Source of the DNA: Alphaproteobacteria bacterium
GTDB taxonomy: Bacteria > Pseudomonadota > Alphaproteobacteria > Micavibrionales > UBA2020
Assembly: GCA_025934695.1 (NCBI GenBank)
Contig: JAICWS010000001.1
Coordinates: 1 to 64,000, forward strand
DNA length: 64,000 nucleotides
Direction of reading: 5' to 3'
Numbering within the stretch: position 1 is the first letter of the stretch; each line of letters starts with the position of its first letter. Positions 8,173 through 17,795 of this stretch are shown here, piece by piece. The notes under the pieces were generated by a model that searched no databases, was not told the origin of the DNA, and was given only the letters and a program-made list of their open reading frames with translations. The translations under genes and the position numbers were made by a program.

Positions 8173-9041
8173 CGTCCGCTGCGAAAACCGACTCTTCTCT
8201 CAAGACGCGCACCAGGTCGGCGCTCATTTTCGGGCCGGCGGTCCTGATCATCCTCTATCTCGGCGGCTGGCCGTTCATGCTGATGATCGCGGCGGGCTCG
8301 GCGGTCGCCACTTTCGAATGGGCGCGCATGGTCATGATCGGCAGCCGGCCGCCGCGCCTGCTGACGCGCATCGCCGCCGGCGCCGCCGGCATTTCGACGC
8401 TGGCATCGGGGCTTTACAAGGACGTCCACGGCTATGTCCAGAACCCCATCCTGTCCTTCGCGTTCCTGCTGGCGCTGACGTTATTGGTCTTCGTTTACAA
8501 TCTCGCCCGCAAGGGGCCGCCGTTCAACCAGATCCTGCTGGGCATGCTCTATGTCGGCTTCTCGATGTCGGTGATGATCTGGCTGCGCAATGGCACGGCT
8601 GATGCGCAGGGGCTGTACTATATGCTGACCGTGCTGTTCATCGTCTGGGCCAGCGATATTTCCGCCTACTTTACCGGCAAGGCGATCGGCGGTCCGAAAC
8701 TCGCGCCGAAAATCAGCCCGAAGAAAACCTGGGCCGGCTTCCTGGGATCCAGCGTCGGTGCGGCGGCCGTGGCCGCGGCGCTGGCCTGCCCTGATCTCCA
8801 GGCCCATTACGGCATTCATACTGCCGGCCACATGAGCCCTTGGGGCTATGCGGTCATGGGCTTCGTCCTGGGCGCGGTCGGGCAGGCGGGCGACCTGTTC
8901 AAGTCGATCTTCAAGCGCCATTACGGCATCAAGGACATGGGCAACCTCATTCCCGGCCACGGCGGGTTATTCGACCGCATCGACGCGCTGCTGCTGGTCG
9001 CGCTCGTCTTCGGCACCGTCCTGATGGCGGCCGGCGGATAA
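8169..9041 (+). CDS. cdsA: Phosphatidate cytidylyltransferase
   Basis: Makes CDP-diacylglycerol from phosphatidate and CTP at the inner membrane, the branch point to all bacterial phospholipids. 290 aa with about eight hydrophobic segments. The C-terminal signature is complete near residues 248–275: SIFKRHYGIKDMGN followed by PGHGGLFDR. The frame extends upstream into uppS, but ATG at 8169 overlapping the uppS stop by four bases is the natural start. dxr begins 4 bases after the stop. Confidence 0.95.
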   Translation: MTSAAKTDSSLKTRTRSALIFGPAVLIILYLGGWPFMLMIAAGSAVATFEWARMVMIGSRPPRLLTRIAAGAAGISTLASGLYKDVHGYVQNPILSFAFLLALTLLVFVYNLARKGPPFNQILLGMLYVGFSMSVMIWLRNGTADAQGLYYMLTVLFIVWASDISAYFTGKAIGGPKLAPKISPKKTWAGFLGSSVGAAAVAAALACPDLQAHYGIHTAGHMSPWGYAVMGFVLGAVGQAGDLFKSIFKRHYGIKDMGNLIPGHGGLFDRIDALLLVALVFGTVLMAAGG

Positions 9042-9045
9042 TCTC

Positions 9046-10239
9046 ATGCAGAATACCGCCCCTGTCGTCGCCGCTAACGCGAAAGCCCGGACTGTCACCA
9101 TTCTCGGTTCGACCGGCTCGGTCGGCAAAAGCACCGTCAGCCTGCTGGAAGGCCATCGCGACAAATTCCGGGTGAGGGCGCTGACCGCGAACAAGAATGT
9201 CGCACTGCTCGCCGCGCAGGCGAAAAGCTTGAGCGCCGAGCTTGCCGTCATCGCGGATGAGTCCCTCTATGGCGCCCTCAAGGAAGCGCTGTCCGGAACT
9301 GGCATCAAGGTCGCCGCGGGGCATCAGGCCCTGATCGACGCCGCTGGCGCGCCTGCTGACTGGGTGATGGCCGCGATCGTCGGCGCGGCGGGCGTTGAAT
9401 CGACTCTGAAGGCGATCCAGCAGGGACGGACGGTCGCGCTGGCGAACAAGGAGTCGCTGGTCTGCGCCGGTCCCTTCATGATGGAAGCGGTGCGCAAATC
9501 GGGCGCCACTTTGCTTCCGGTCGACAGCGAGCATAATGCCGTCTTCCAGGTGCTCGACCCGGCGCAGTCGGCGCAGATCCGCCGCATCATCCTGACCGCT
9601 TCGGGCGGTCCCTTCCTGAGAAAGACACGTGCCGAGCTCGCGAACGTGACGCCGGAAGAGGCGGTACGGCATCCGAACTGGTCGATGGGCGCCAAGATTT
9701 CCGTCGACAGCGCAACGATGATGAATAAATCTTTAGAAATCATTGAGGCAGCGTATTTGTTTCACGTGAAATCTGAACAAATCGACGTTCTTATCCACCC
9801 GCAATCCGTTGTTCATTCAATGGTTGAATATATTGACGGAAGTATCTTGTCTCAAATGGGTGCCCCCGACATGCGCACGCCAATTGCCCACACGCTGGGT
9901 TGGCCGCAGCGTGTTGCAACGACCGGCGACCGGCTCGATCTGACAAAGAACATTAACTTGACCTTTGAACCTATTGATATAGAACGATTTTATGCGATAA
10001 AACTGGCGCGGCAAGCGCTGGCTTCAGGTCTCGGCTATCCGACGGTCCTGAACGCGGCCAATGAGGTCGCGGTTGAGGCCTTCCTGGCCCGCAAGCTGGC
10101 GTTTTCGGCCATCGAAAGCATTGCTGACCAGACCTTGCAAAAGGTTAAAATCGGGCCCATATCAAGCCTCACCGATGTTTTTGCCCTGGATCGCGAAGCC
10201 CGTGCTATTGCGGGGAAGACGCTTGCGGCGTTAAAATAA
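9046..10239 (+). CDS. dxr: 1-deoxy-D-xylulose 5-phosphate reductoisomerase
   Basis: First committed step of the MEP isoprenoid pathway: DXP to 2-C-methyl-D-erythritol 4-phosphate with NADPH. 397 aa, normal. The NADPH loop GSTGSVGKS is at residues 21–29. The metal/substrate-binding VDSEHNAVFQ is near 160, and ASGGPF and HPNWSMG follow. Codon usage changes sharply about two thirds through: from about 9715 to the stop the sequence is AT-rich, with codons such as AAA, TTA and ATT that are rare in the first part, while the protein stays collinear with the family. This could be a recombination patch. Confidence 0.96.
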   Translation: MQNTAPVVAANAKARTVTILGSTGSVGKSTVSLLEGHRDKFRVRALTANKNVALLAAQAKSLSAELAVIADESLYGALKEALSGTGIKVAAGHQALIDAAGAPADWVMAAIVGAAGVESTLKAIQQGRTVALANKESLVCAGPFMMEAVRKSGATLLPVDSEHNAVFQVLDPAQSAQIRRIILTASGGPFLRKTRAELANVTPEEAVRHPNWSMGAKISVDSATMMNKSLEIIEAAYLFHVKSEQIDVLIHPQSVVHSMVEYIDGSILSQMGAPDMRTPIAHTLGWPQRVATTGDRLDLTKNINLTFEPIDIERFYAIKLARQALASGLGYPTVLNAANEVAVEAFLARKLAFSAIESIADQTLQKVKIGPISSLTDVFALDREARAIAGKTLAALK

Positions 10240-10281
10240 AAGAATGGGCATTCGAGTTCATTATCAGGCAGGGGATTTCCT

Positions 10282-11613
10282 ATGAATATCATGGAATTGG
10301 TTCATACCGTCGTGACGAAGCCCGTCCAGTACGTCGGGCCGTTCATTGTCGTCCTGAGCCTGCTCATCTTCGTCCACGAGTGGGGCCATTATATTGTCGC
10401 GCGGATGTGCGGCGTCAAAGTCATCAAGTTCTCCATCGGCTTCGGCAAGGAGCTCTTCGGACGCACCGACAAGAACGGCACGCGATGGAAATTCTGCCTG
10501 ATTCCGCTGGGCGGCTACGTGCAGATGTTCGGCGACACCGACCCTGCCAGCGCCCATCATACGGAAGGCGTGGAAGAGGGGGATCATTGCCGCCCCTTTA
10601 CGCCGGAGGAAAAGAAAGTCGCGTTCTACACGCAGCCGATCGCGAAGCGCGCCGCCATCGTCGCGGCGGGTCCTTCGATCAATTATCTCTTCGCCATCCT
10701 GATCCTGACCGGCCTTTACTGGGTGCAGGGCGAGCCGTATTTGCCGGCTGTCGCCGCGGCGCTCATAAAAGACCATCCGGCGGAAGCCGCCGGCGTGCAG
10801 GTCGACGACAAAATCCTGAGCCTGAACGGAAAGACGGTCGAGCGCTTTGAAGATCTGCGTGAGATGACCAACCTGAACATGGGCAAGGAAATGGACGTTG
10901 AAGTCGTCCATGTCGTCAAGGACCAACCCTACAAGGATTACCAGAAATATCTCGACGCCAGAAACGCGCGCAAAGACGCTTGGGAAAAAGCGCATCCGAA
11001 AGGCCCCGCCTTCAAGGAAGACGCAAGGGACGAGAAGAAACCGCCTGTCCTGCATTGGGAAACGACGCCGGTGCACATCAAAGTCACGCCCCGCAAGGAG
11101 ATCGAGACGGATCGCTTCGGCTTCAAGCATGAAATCGGCCGCATGGGCATCGTCGGTCCCACGACCGAAATGGATACCATTCCGCATAATCTTTTCGGCG
11201 CCATGGGCGCGGCCGTCGCGACGACGTGGAAAATCACCTCCGACACGTTGCAGGCGCTCGGCCAGATGATCATGGGTACGCGCTCGACAGATGAGCTCGG
11301 CGGCATCATCCGTATCGGCGCTTACGCGGGCGACTTCGCCCAACAGGGCATCATCGCCTTTATCACCTTCGCAGGTTTGCTGTCAGTGAACCTCGGCCTC
11401 GTCAACTTCCTTCCAATCCCGCTTCTCGATGGCGGCTACCTCGCCATGTACGCTATGGAAAAAATACGCGGCAGACCTTTGCACGAGCGTGTCCAGGAAT
11501 ACGCTTTAAGGGTTGGCTTAGTCTTTTTACTTGGTATTATGTTTCTGGCGACGTGGAACGACATCGTCCAGATGGGATGGGTCGATAAGCTTCGCAGTCT
11601 GATATCCGGATAA
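10282..11613 (+). CDS. rseP: RIP metalloprotease RseP / site-2 protease
   Basis: Membrane-embedded zinc protease that clips transmembrane anchors such as anti-sigma factors. 443 aa. HEWGH (zinc ligands and catalytic Glu) lies in the first membrane segment near residue 33. A PDZ domain begins near residue 170 (AAGVQVDDKILSLNGKTV), and the third zinc ligand motif PIPLLDGGYL is near residue 382. The PDZ region is interrupted by a charged insertion of about 40 residues (roughly 217–258, rich in Lys, Asp, Glu and Ala). ATG follows AGGCAGGGG. It lies directly before bamA, the usual order. Confidence 0.95.
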   Translation: MNIMELVHTVVTKPVQYVGPFIVVLSLLIFVHEWGHYIVARMCGVKVIKFSIGFGKELFGRTDKNGTRWKFCLIPLGGYVQMFGDTDPASAHHTEGVEEGDHCRPFTPEEKKVAFYTQPIAKRAAIVAAGPSINYLFAILILTGLYWVQGEPYLPAVAAALIKDHPAEAAGVQVDDKILSLNGKTVERFEDLREMTNLNMGKEMDVEVVHVVKDQPYKDYQKYLDARNARKDAWEKAHPKGPAFKEDARDEKKPPVLHWETTPVHIKVTPRKEIETDRFGFKHEIGRMGIVGPTTEMDTIPHNLFGAMGAAVATTWKITSDTLQALGQMIMGTRSTDELGGIIRIGAYAGDFAQQGIIAFITFAGLLSVNLGLVNFLPIPLLDGGYLAMYAMEKIRGRPLHERVQEYALRVGLVFLLGIMFLATWNDIVQMGWVDKLRSLISG

Positions 11614-11655
11614 AAAGAACAATAAAAATAAAGACTTCATCGAAGCGCACAGGGA

Positions 11656-13944
11656 ATGAGAAAACCATTGTCAGTACTACGGTTGTTGGCCGTTGCCGGC
11701 TTAGCGATTCTATTCTCGCTGGCATGGGTCATCCCCGCCGCGCACGCCGCGGATATCATAAAACATGTCAGAGTTGAAGGCGCGCAGCGTATCGAGACGC
11801 CGACCGTGCTGTCCTATATCGACCTGCAACCGGGCGATGTTTTTGACCAGGACAAGCTGGACCGCGCGCTGAAGAACCTTTATGCGACGGGGCTGTTCGC
11901 CGATGTCTCCCTCTACCGCGAGGGGCAGGACCTCGTCATCGTCGTCGTGGAGAACCCGATCATCAACCAGATTGCCTTCGAGGGGAACAAGAAGGTCAAG
12001 GACGACGACCTCCGGAACGAAATCCAGCTCAAGCCCCGTAACGTGCTGACGCGCACCAAGGTGCAGGCGGACGTGGAACGCATCCAGGAAGTCTACCGCG
12101 TCGGCGGATACTTCTCGGCGGACGTCCAGGCCAAAATCATCAAGCTCGACCAGAACCGCGTCAACCTCGTCTATGAAATCAACGAAGGCGCGCCGACCTA
12201 TATTTCCCGCATCAGCTTCGTCGGCAACCGCCACTACGACGAAGGCCAGCTCCAGAAAGTCATCCGCAGCCGCGAAGAGCGCTGGTGGCGTTTTTGGTCT
12301 TCTGATGACAAATACGATCCCGACCGCCTAGCCTATGACCGCGAAATGTTGCGCAAGTTCTATCTCGATCACGGCTATGCCGACTTCCGGGTCGAGAACG
12401 CCGTCGCCGAACTGTCGCCCGACCACAAGAATTTCTATGTAACCTTCGTCCTCGACGAAGGCGACCGGTATCGGGTCGGCAATCTCGACGTCAGGAGCTT
12501 CATTCCGGAAGTCGATGCGAAGGCGTACCGGAAGAACCTGACTTTCAAGTCCGGCGACTGGTATAACGCCAGCGAGATCGAAAAGAGCGTCAACGCGCTC
12601 ACCGATGCGCTCAGCAACCGCCAGCATCCGTTCATCGACGTGCGTCCCGACGTGCAGCGCAACAAGGACAAGCATACGGTCGACGTGACCTTCAGCATCA
12701 ATGAAGGCCCCAAGATATTCGTCGAAAACATCAACATCAGCGGCAACGTGCGCACGCTGGATGAAGTTATCCGCCGCGAGATCACGATGTCCGAAGGCGA
12801 CCCGTTCAACCAGGCGAAGATGGCCAAATCCGAGCAGCGCCTGAAAGACCTCGGCTTCTTCGACAAGGTCAGCATCAAGCAGGTCCCGGGCAGCGCGCCT
12901 GACAAGACCAACCTCGACGTTCAGGTGACTGAGAAATCGACTGGCCAGCTGTCGATCGGCGCGGGCTTCTCGACCTCCGACGGTCCGCTCGCCGACTTCA
13001 GCATCCAGGAGAAGAACTTCCTCGGCCGCGGCCAGGAATTCGACCTTGCGACGACGCTCGCCAAGAAACGCACCGATATCAACCTTAGCTTCACCGAGCC
13101 TTACTTCCTCAAGCGCGACCTGAGCGCCACGGTCAACGCGTTCCACAGCAGCACGAACTATCAGCAGGAAAGCTCCTACGACTACAAGCGCACTGGCGGG
13201 GGTTTTGGCTTCGGTTATCCGCTCTCGGACAAGTGGCGCCAGAATCTTAATTATGAGTACGCCGACAACGACATTTTCAACGTGCCCACCACCGCCTCGA
13301 TCTTCATCAAGGAGCAGGCGGGACGCCGGAGTGCATCGACGCTGTCGCAGCGGCTGACCTATGACTCGACCGACAGCAAGCAGGATCCCACCGAAGGTCT
13401 CGTCACGCGCATCGACCTGGAAGGCACGGGCCTGGGCGGGGAATCGCACTACGTGAAGGCGCGCGTTGGCGGCACCTATTACTATCCGATCATGGACAAG
13501 TGGGTCCTGAGCCTGCTGGGCGAGGGCGGTTATATGCACGGCTGGGACGGCCAGACCGTCCATATCAACGAGCGCTTCTACATCGGCGGCTCGACTCTGC
13601 GCGGCTTCTATGACTCCGGCATCGGCCCACGCGACCTCGCGACCCGCGACGCGCTGGGCGGCGACATGTTCTACCGCGGCTCCGGTCAGGTGGAATTCCC
13701 CTCGGGCCTGCCGGAAGATCTGGGCGTCCGGCTGCATGTTTTCTCGGATTTTGGCTCTCTATGGAAAATAGATGATACCGGTCCGACCGTTATCGACGAC
13801 AATATTATGCGCATTTCGGTCGGTAGTGGTGTATCTTGGCGGTCGCCGCTGGGACCCGTGCAGGCGGATCTGGCGTGGCCGCTGCGCAAGGCGCCGCTGG
13901 ACCATACAGAATTGTTCCGCTTTAATTTTGGCACGCGATTCTAG
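11656..13944 (+). CDS. bamA: Outer membrane protein assembly factor BamA
   Basis: Core of the BAM complex that inserts beta-barrel proteins into the outer membrane. 762 aa. A signal peptide (basic MRKPLSVLR, hydrophobic core, cleavage after AHA near residue 31) is followed by five POTRA repeats to about residue 420 and a 16-strand barrel. The barrel carries the VRGF-type motif (STLRGFYDSG). The protein ends in Phe (FRFNFGTRF), the outer-membrane barrel signal. The Shine-Dalgarno is weak and close to the ATG, but this start gives an intact signal peptide. It is followed by its periplasmic chaperone gene. Confidence 0.96.
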   Translation: MRKPLSVLRLLAVAGLAILFSLAWVIPAAHAADIIKHVRVEGAQRIETPTVLSYIDLQPGDVFDQDKLDRALKNLYATGLFADVSLYREGQDLVIVVVENPIINQIAFEGNKKVKDDDLRNEIQLKPRNVLTRTKVQADVERIQEVYRVGGYFSADVQAKIIKLDQNRVNLVYEINEGAPTYISRISFVGNRHYDEGQLQKVIRSREERWWRFWSSDDKYDPDRLAYDREMLRKFYLDHGYADFRVENAVAELSPDHKNFYVTFVLDEGDRYRVGNLDVRSFIPEVDAKAYRKNLTFKSGDWYNASEIEKSVNALTDALSNRQHPFIDVRPDVQRNKDKHTVDVTFSINEGPKIFVENINISGNVRTLDEVIRREITMSEGDPFNQAKMAKSEQRLKDLGFFDKVSIKQVPGSAPDKTNLDVQVTEKSTGQLSIGAGFSTSDGPLADFSIQEKNFLGRGQEFDLATTLAKKRTDINLSFTEPYFLKRDLSATVNAFHSSTNYQQESSYDYKRTGGGFGFGYPLSDKWRQNLNYEYADNDIFNVPTTASIFIKEQAGRRSASTLSQRLTYDSTDSKQDPTEGLVTRIDLEGTGLGGESHYVKARVGGTYYYPIMDKWVLSLLGEGGYMHGWDGQTVHINERFYIGGSTLRGFYDSGIGPRDLATRDALGGDMFYRGSGQVEFPSGLPEDLGVRLHVFSDFGSLWKIDDTGPTVIDDNIMRISVGSGVSWRSPLGPVQADLAWPLRKAPLDHTELFRFNFGTRF

Positions 13945-13987
13945 ATCCCGGATTTAAACGACCTAACCTTCGAAAGTGAGACTGAAC

Positions 13988-14587
13988 ATGAATACCATCA
14001 GGACAACCATCATCGCCGCGGCCGCATTCGTGCTCGCCGGCGCCGCGCTGCCGGCCTTCGCAGACACGCCGCCTGCCGCCCAATCCTCTATTTCCGTTCC
14101 GCTGAGCTATGCCTTCGTCGACATGGGCAGAGTCATGCGCGAGACTTCCGCCGGAAAGACCGTTAGCGACGAGATCATCGCGCGCAAAAAGCAGATCAAG
14201 GGCGAGATCGACAAGAAAGTCCAGTCCGTCCGCGAGGAAGACGAGGCGCTCGACAAGCAGCACGATACGTTGTCGAAAGAACAGTTCGCCGCCAAGAAGC
14301 AGGCGATCGGCCAAAAGATCGACGATATCCGCAAGTTCTCGAACGATAACGGCAACGCCTTCGACAACGCCGCCGGGGAAGCGATGAGCAAGGTCCGCGA
14401 CCTCGCGGGCGACACGATCGAACAGATCGCGCAGCAGCACAAATACGCAGCCGTATTCTCGCGCGACGCGGTCATCCTCGGCGCCAAAGATCTCGATATC
14501 ACCGATGAAGTCATCAAGGCCATGAACGAAAGCGGCAAGAAAGTCGCCGTTGACTGGTCTGCAAAGCCGAAAAAAGCCAAAGACTAA
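13988..14587 (+). CDS. skp: OmpH/Skp family periplasmic chaperone
   Basis: Periplasmic holdase that escorts unfolded outer-membrane proteins to BamA. 199 aa. The signal peptide ([18 protein letters not shown], cleavage after AFA near residue 25) is clear. The mature part opens with [12 protein letters not shown], typical of the family, followed by long Lys/Glu-rich helices that form the tentacles. ATG at 13988 is preferred over the in-frame GTG at 13976, because GAAAGTGAG sits 7 bases before it. It is placed between bamA and lpxD as in many proteobacteria. Confidence 0.9.
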   Translation: MNTIRTTIIAAAAFVLAGAALPAFADTPPAAQSSISVPLSYAFVDMGRVMRETSAGKTVSDEIIARKKQIKGEIDKKVQSVREEDEALDKQHDTLSKEQFAAKKQAIGQKIDDIRKFSNDNGNAFDNAAGEAMSKVRDLAGDTIEQIAQQHKYAAVFSRDAVILGAKDLDITDEVIKAMNESGKKVAVDWSAKPKKAKD

Positions 14588-14604
14588 GTCTTTGCGTTAA
14601 TGAC

Positions 14605-15633
14605 ATGGCTGACAAGCGCTTCTTTACGGTCGCCGGCCCGTTTACCCTGGGCCAGCTCGCGGAGATGACGGGGTCCGTTCTCTCAGATCCCGCCGCCGCG
14701 GGCAGGAGCGTCGTCGACGTCGCGACGCTCCAGGAGGCTAACGAGAACAAAGTCAGCTTTCTCGACAACAAGAAATACGCCGAGTCCTTCCGCCAGACCA
14801 AGGCGGCCGCCGTTTTCGTGAGGCCCGAACTTGCAGTCGGCGCGCCCGCCGGCACGGTCTGCCTGACGCACAAAAACCCGTATAAGGCCTATGCCATCGC
14901 GGCACAGGCTTTTTATCCCGGCGAAAAGCCCCGCGCCTCGGTGGCGCCGACGGCGGTCATCGACCCGTCTGCCCTCATTGGGGGCGAAAGCGCGATCGAG
15001 CACGGCGTTGTCATCGGACGCAACGTGAAGATCGGTGCGCGCTGCCGCATCCAGGCGAACGCGGTGATCCGCGACGGCGTAGAGATCGGCGACGATGCGG
15101 ATGTGGGCCCGAACGTCTATATCAGCCATGCGATCATCGGCAACAAATTCCGCGTCCATCCGGGCGCGGTCATTGGCCGCCAGGGGTTCGGCTTCGCGCT
15201 GGACATGGGCGGCTATGTCGCTGTGCCGCAGCTGGGACGGGTAGTGATCGGCAACGACGTGGAGATCGGCGCGAACACGACGGTCGACCGCGGCGCGGGG
15301 CCGGACACGGAAATCGGCGACGGCACGCGCATCGACAACCTCGTGCAGATCGCACATAACGTCAAAATCGGCAAATTTTGCGTCATCGTGTCGCAGACCG
15401 GCATCTCGGGCTCGACGCAACTCGGCGACTACGTGATGACCGGGGGGCAGTCAGGCTTCGCCGGGCATCTCAAGATCGGCGCTGGCGCGAAGATCGCGGC
15501 GCAATCGGGCATCATGCGCGACATTCCCCCGAAGGAGGAGGTCATGGGGTCTCCCGCCGTGCCGATCCGCCAGCATCTGCGCCAGGTGGCGCTGCTGTCG
15601 CGCATGTCTGCGAAGAAAGGGCAGGAAGAATGA
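14605..15633 (+). CDS. lpxD: UDP-3-O-acylglucosamine N-acyltransferase
   Basis: Third step of lipid A synthesis: transfers a hydroxyacyl chain from ACP to the 2-amino group of UDP-3-O-acylglucosamine. 342 aa. An N-terminal uridine-binding domain (about 1–110) is followed by hexapeptide repeats forming a left-handed beta-helix (for example [13 protein letters not shown]). The catalytic histidine is in QIAHNVKIG near residue 250. The C-terminal helix is present ([11 protein letters not shown]-like region, [17 protein letters not shown]). The stop overlaps fabZ by four bases (ATGA). Confidence 0.96.
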   Translation: MADKRFFTVAGPFTLGQLAEMTGSVLSDPAAAGRSVVDVATLQEANENKVSFLDNKKYAESFRQTKAAAVFVRPELAVGAPAGTVCLTHKNPYKAYAIAAQAFYPGEKPRASVAPTAVIDPSALIGGESAIEHGVVIGRNVKIGARCRIQANAVIRDGVEIGDDADVGPNVYISHAIIGNKFRVHPGAVIGRQGFGFALDMGGYVAVPQLGRVVIGNDVEIGANTTVDRGAGPDTEIGDGTRIDNLVQIAHNVKIGKFCVIVSQTGISGSTQLGDYVMTGGQSGFAGHLKIGAGAKIAAQSGIMRDIPPKEEVMGSPAVPIRQHLRQVALLSRMSAKKGQEE

Positions 15634-16076
15634 CTGACACCATCGACATCACACGGATCCTCGAAGTCCTGCCGCACCGCTATCCGATTCTGCTGGTCGA
15701 CCGCATGAAGGACATCGTGCCGAACGAGAGCGCGACCGGCATCAAGAATGTCACCATCAACGAGCCGTTTTTTCAGGGGCATTTCCCCGGCGCCCCTGTC
15801 ATGCCGGGCGTGCTGATCGTCGAGGCGATGGCCCAGGTGGCCGGCGCCCTGGTCGTTCATTCGGCGGGCGACGCGCTGAAAGGGAAGCTCGTCTACTTCC
15901 TCGCCATCGACGAGGCGCGTTTTCGCAAACCCGTGGTGCCGGGGGACCAGCTGATGATCCACGTCAAAAAGGAACAGAACCGCCGCAACGTCTGGAAGTT
16001 CAGATGCGAGGCCAAAGTCGACGGCGCGGTAAGCGCCGAAGCCGTCGTGACGGCCATGATTATGGATCGCGCTTGA
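15630..16076 (+). CDS. fabZ: 3-hydroxyacyl-ACP dehydratase FabZ
   Basis: Dehydrates 3-hydroxyacyl-ACP in fatty-acid elongation and so competes with LpxA/LpxD for the same acyl-ACP pool. 148 aa hotdog fold. The catalytic pair is His51 ([13 protein letters not shown]) and Glu65 (VEAMAQ). The frame is open far upstream inside lpxD, but ATG at 15630 overlapping the lpxD stop, with AGGAAGA ahead of it, is the real start. Its place between lpxD and lpxA is the classic arrangement. Confidence 0.96.
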   Translation: MTDTIDITRILEVLPHRYPILLVDRMKDIVPNESATGIKNVTINEPFFQGHFPGAPVMPGVLIVEAMAQVAGALVVHSAGDALKGKLVYFLAIDEARFRKPVVPGDQLMIHVKKEQNRRNVWKFRCEAKVDGAVSAEAVVTAMIMDRA

Positions 16077-16173
16077 CGATTTCTAATTGAAATACAATGT
16101 CATAGAGAGTGATTTGCCGGTGATGGACGCCATTGCTACCAAGAATATGCGCTCATCCGGGATGGAGAAAGAC

Positions 16174-16977
16174 ATGACGAATGCATCGATTCACCCGACC
16201 GCCGTCGTCGAAAAGGGCGCGGTCATCGGCGCCGACGTGAAGATCGGTCCTTACTGCGTGGTCGGCCCCAACGTGAAACTGGCCAACGGCGTCGAGCTCA
16301 AATCGCACGTCGTGGTTGACGGCTATACGACGATCGGCGAAGAAACGGTGATCTATCCCTTCGCCTCGATCGGCAGCCAGCCGCAGGATCTCAAATACAA
16401 GGGCGAAAAATCCGAGCTGATCATCGGCAAGCGCAACCAGATCCGCGAACATGTCACCATGAATCCCGGCACCGCAGGCGACCTGATGAAGACGGTTGTC
16501 GGCGACAATTGCCTGTTCATGATGTCGTCGCACGTCGCGCATGACTGCATCGTGGGCAACAACGTGATCATGGCGAACAACGCGACGCTGGCCGGCCACG
16601 TCGAGGTGGGCGACTACGCAATTATCGGCGGACTTTCCGCCGTGCACCAGTTCGTGCGCATCGGGCCATTCTCGATGATCGGCGGCATGTCCGGCGTGCC
16701 TTATGACGTCATCCCCTTCGGTCTCGTGAAAGCGAAGACCGGATATCTCGCCGGGCTGAACTATGTCGGCCTCGAGCGCCGCGGCTACACCAAGGAACAG
16801 GTGCAGGTGCTGATGAAGGCGTTCAAGCAGCTCTTCGCCGACGAAGGAACGCTGGTCGAACGCACCGAGAAAGTGGCGAATGATTTCGGCTCGGAGCAGA
16901 CGGTCATGCGTATCGTCGAATTCATCCGCGCGCAGACGGGCCGCTCGCTTCTCCAGCCCCGGGAAGCGGCGGGTTAA
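16174..16977 (+). CDS. lpxA: Acyl-ACP–UDP-N-acetylglucosamine O-acyltransferase
   Basis: First step of lipid A synthesis; 267 aa. Hexapeptide beta-helix from the N-terminus (IHPTAVVEKGAVIG, VKIGPYCVVG). The catalytic His is in SSHVAHDCIVGNN near residue 123 (E. coli His125), and the C-terminal helical domain is present. A longer in-frame start at 16087 adds 29 unconserved residues. ATG at 16174, with GGAG six bases before it, gives the family N-terminus and is chosen. Five bases separate the stop from lpxI. Confidence 0.95.
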   Translation: MTNASIHPTAVVEKGAVIGADVKIGPYCVVGPNVKLANGVELKSHVVVDGYTTIGEETVIYPFASIGSQPQDLKYKGEKSELIIGKRNQIREHVTMNPGTAGDLMKTVVGDNCLFMMSSHVAHDCIVGNNVIMANNATLAGHVEVGDYAIIGGLSAVHQFVRIGPFSMIGGMSGVPYDVIPFGLVKAKTGYLAGLNYVGLERRGYTKEQVQVLMKAFKQLFADEGTLVERTEKVANDFGSEQTVMRIVEFIRAQTGRSLLQPREAAG

Positions 16978-16982
16978 ATGCC

Positions 16983-17795
16983 ATGTCGCGCCTCGGCATC
17001 ATCGCGGGGGGCGGAGGACTGCCGGCACGGCTGATCGCGGCCTGCCGTCGCGACCAGCGCCCGTTTTTCGTGCTCGGCCTCAAAGGGCAGACGGACGGAG
17101 GCATTCTGCGCGACACGTCGCATGCCTGGTCGCGCTTGGGCGCTACGTCGGAATCCATCAAGATCCTTAAATCCAATGATGTGGATACGCTCGTCATGGC
17201 GGGCGCGATCCGCCGGCCCTCGCTCGCCGAGATGAAGCCGGATCTGCGCACAATCCAGATCTTCGCCAAGTTGGGTCTGCGCGCGCTGGGCGACGACGCC
17301 CTGCTGCGGACGGTCGCCGAGGAAGCCGAGAAGGAGGGGTTCAGGCTGATCGGCGTGCAGGAAATCGAGCCCGGGCTTCTGTCGCCGGAAGGCGTGATCG
17401 GAAAAGTCGCCCCCACCGCGGAGCATCGCGCCGATATCGACTTCGGCATTCGCGTCGCGAAGGACCTGGGGAGGCTCGACGTCGGGCAGGCCTGCGTCGT
17501 GCAGCAGGGCATCGTGCTGGGCGTGGAGGCGGTCGAAGGCACCGATGCGCTGCTCGAACGCTGCCGCAAGCTGCGCCGCAAGGGCCGCGGCGGCGTGCTG
17601 GTCAAAAGCTGCAAGCCGCAGCAGGACCGGCGTCTCGATCTGCCGGCCATCGGTCTGCGCACGGTGCGCCGGGCTTATGAAGCCGGGCTCGAGGGCATCG
17701 CAATCGAAGCGGGAGCGGCGGTGCTGCTCGACCGCGACGAGGTCGCGGCGGCGGCCGACAAGCTCGGCATGTTCATTCTGGGATTCAAACCCTGA
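16983..17795 (+). CDS. lpxI: UDP-2,3-diacylglucosamine diphosphatase LpxI
   Basis: Hydrolyses UDP-2,3-diacylglucosamine to lipid X by attack on the alpha phosphate, replacing LpxH in alphaproteobacteria. 270 aa. Opens with LGIIAGGGGLPARLI, the LpxI N-terminal domain. The C-terminal DUF1009 domain carries GTDALLERC and the VKSCKPQQDRRLDLPAIG segment. Its stop and the lpxB ATG share one base. The neighbours on both sides are lipid A enzymes, which supports the call. Confidence 0.93.
   Translation: MSRLGIIAGGGGLPARLIAACRRDQRPFFVLGLKGQTDGGILRDTSHAWSRLGATSESIKILKSNDVDTLVMAGAIRRPSLAEMKPDLRTIQIFAKLGLRALGDDALLRTVAEEAEKEGFRLIGVQEIEPGLLSPEGVIGKVAPTAEHRADIDFGIRVAKDLGRLDVGQACVVQQGIVLGVEAVEGTDALLERCRKLRRKGRGGVLVKSCKPQQDRRLDLPAIGLRTVRRAYEAGLEGIAIEAGAAVLLDRDEVAAAADKLGMFILGFKP

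Noticed and set aside
16087-16173. N-terminal extension of LpxA (29 residues)
   Set aside because: ATG at 16174 has a good ribosome-binding site and matches the family start; the extension is not LpxA-like.
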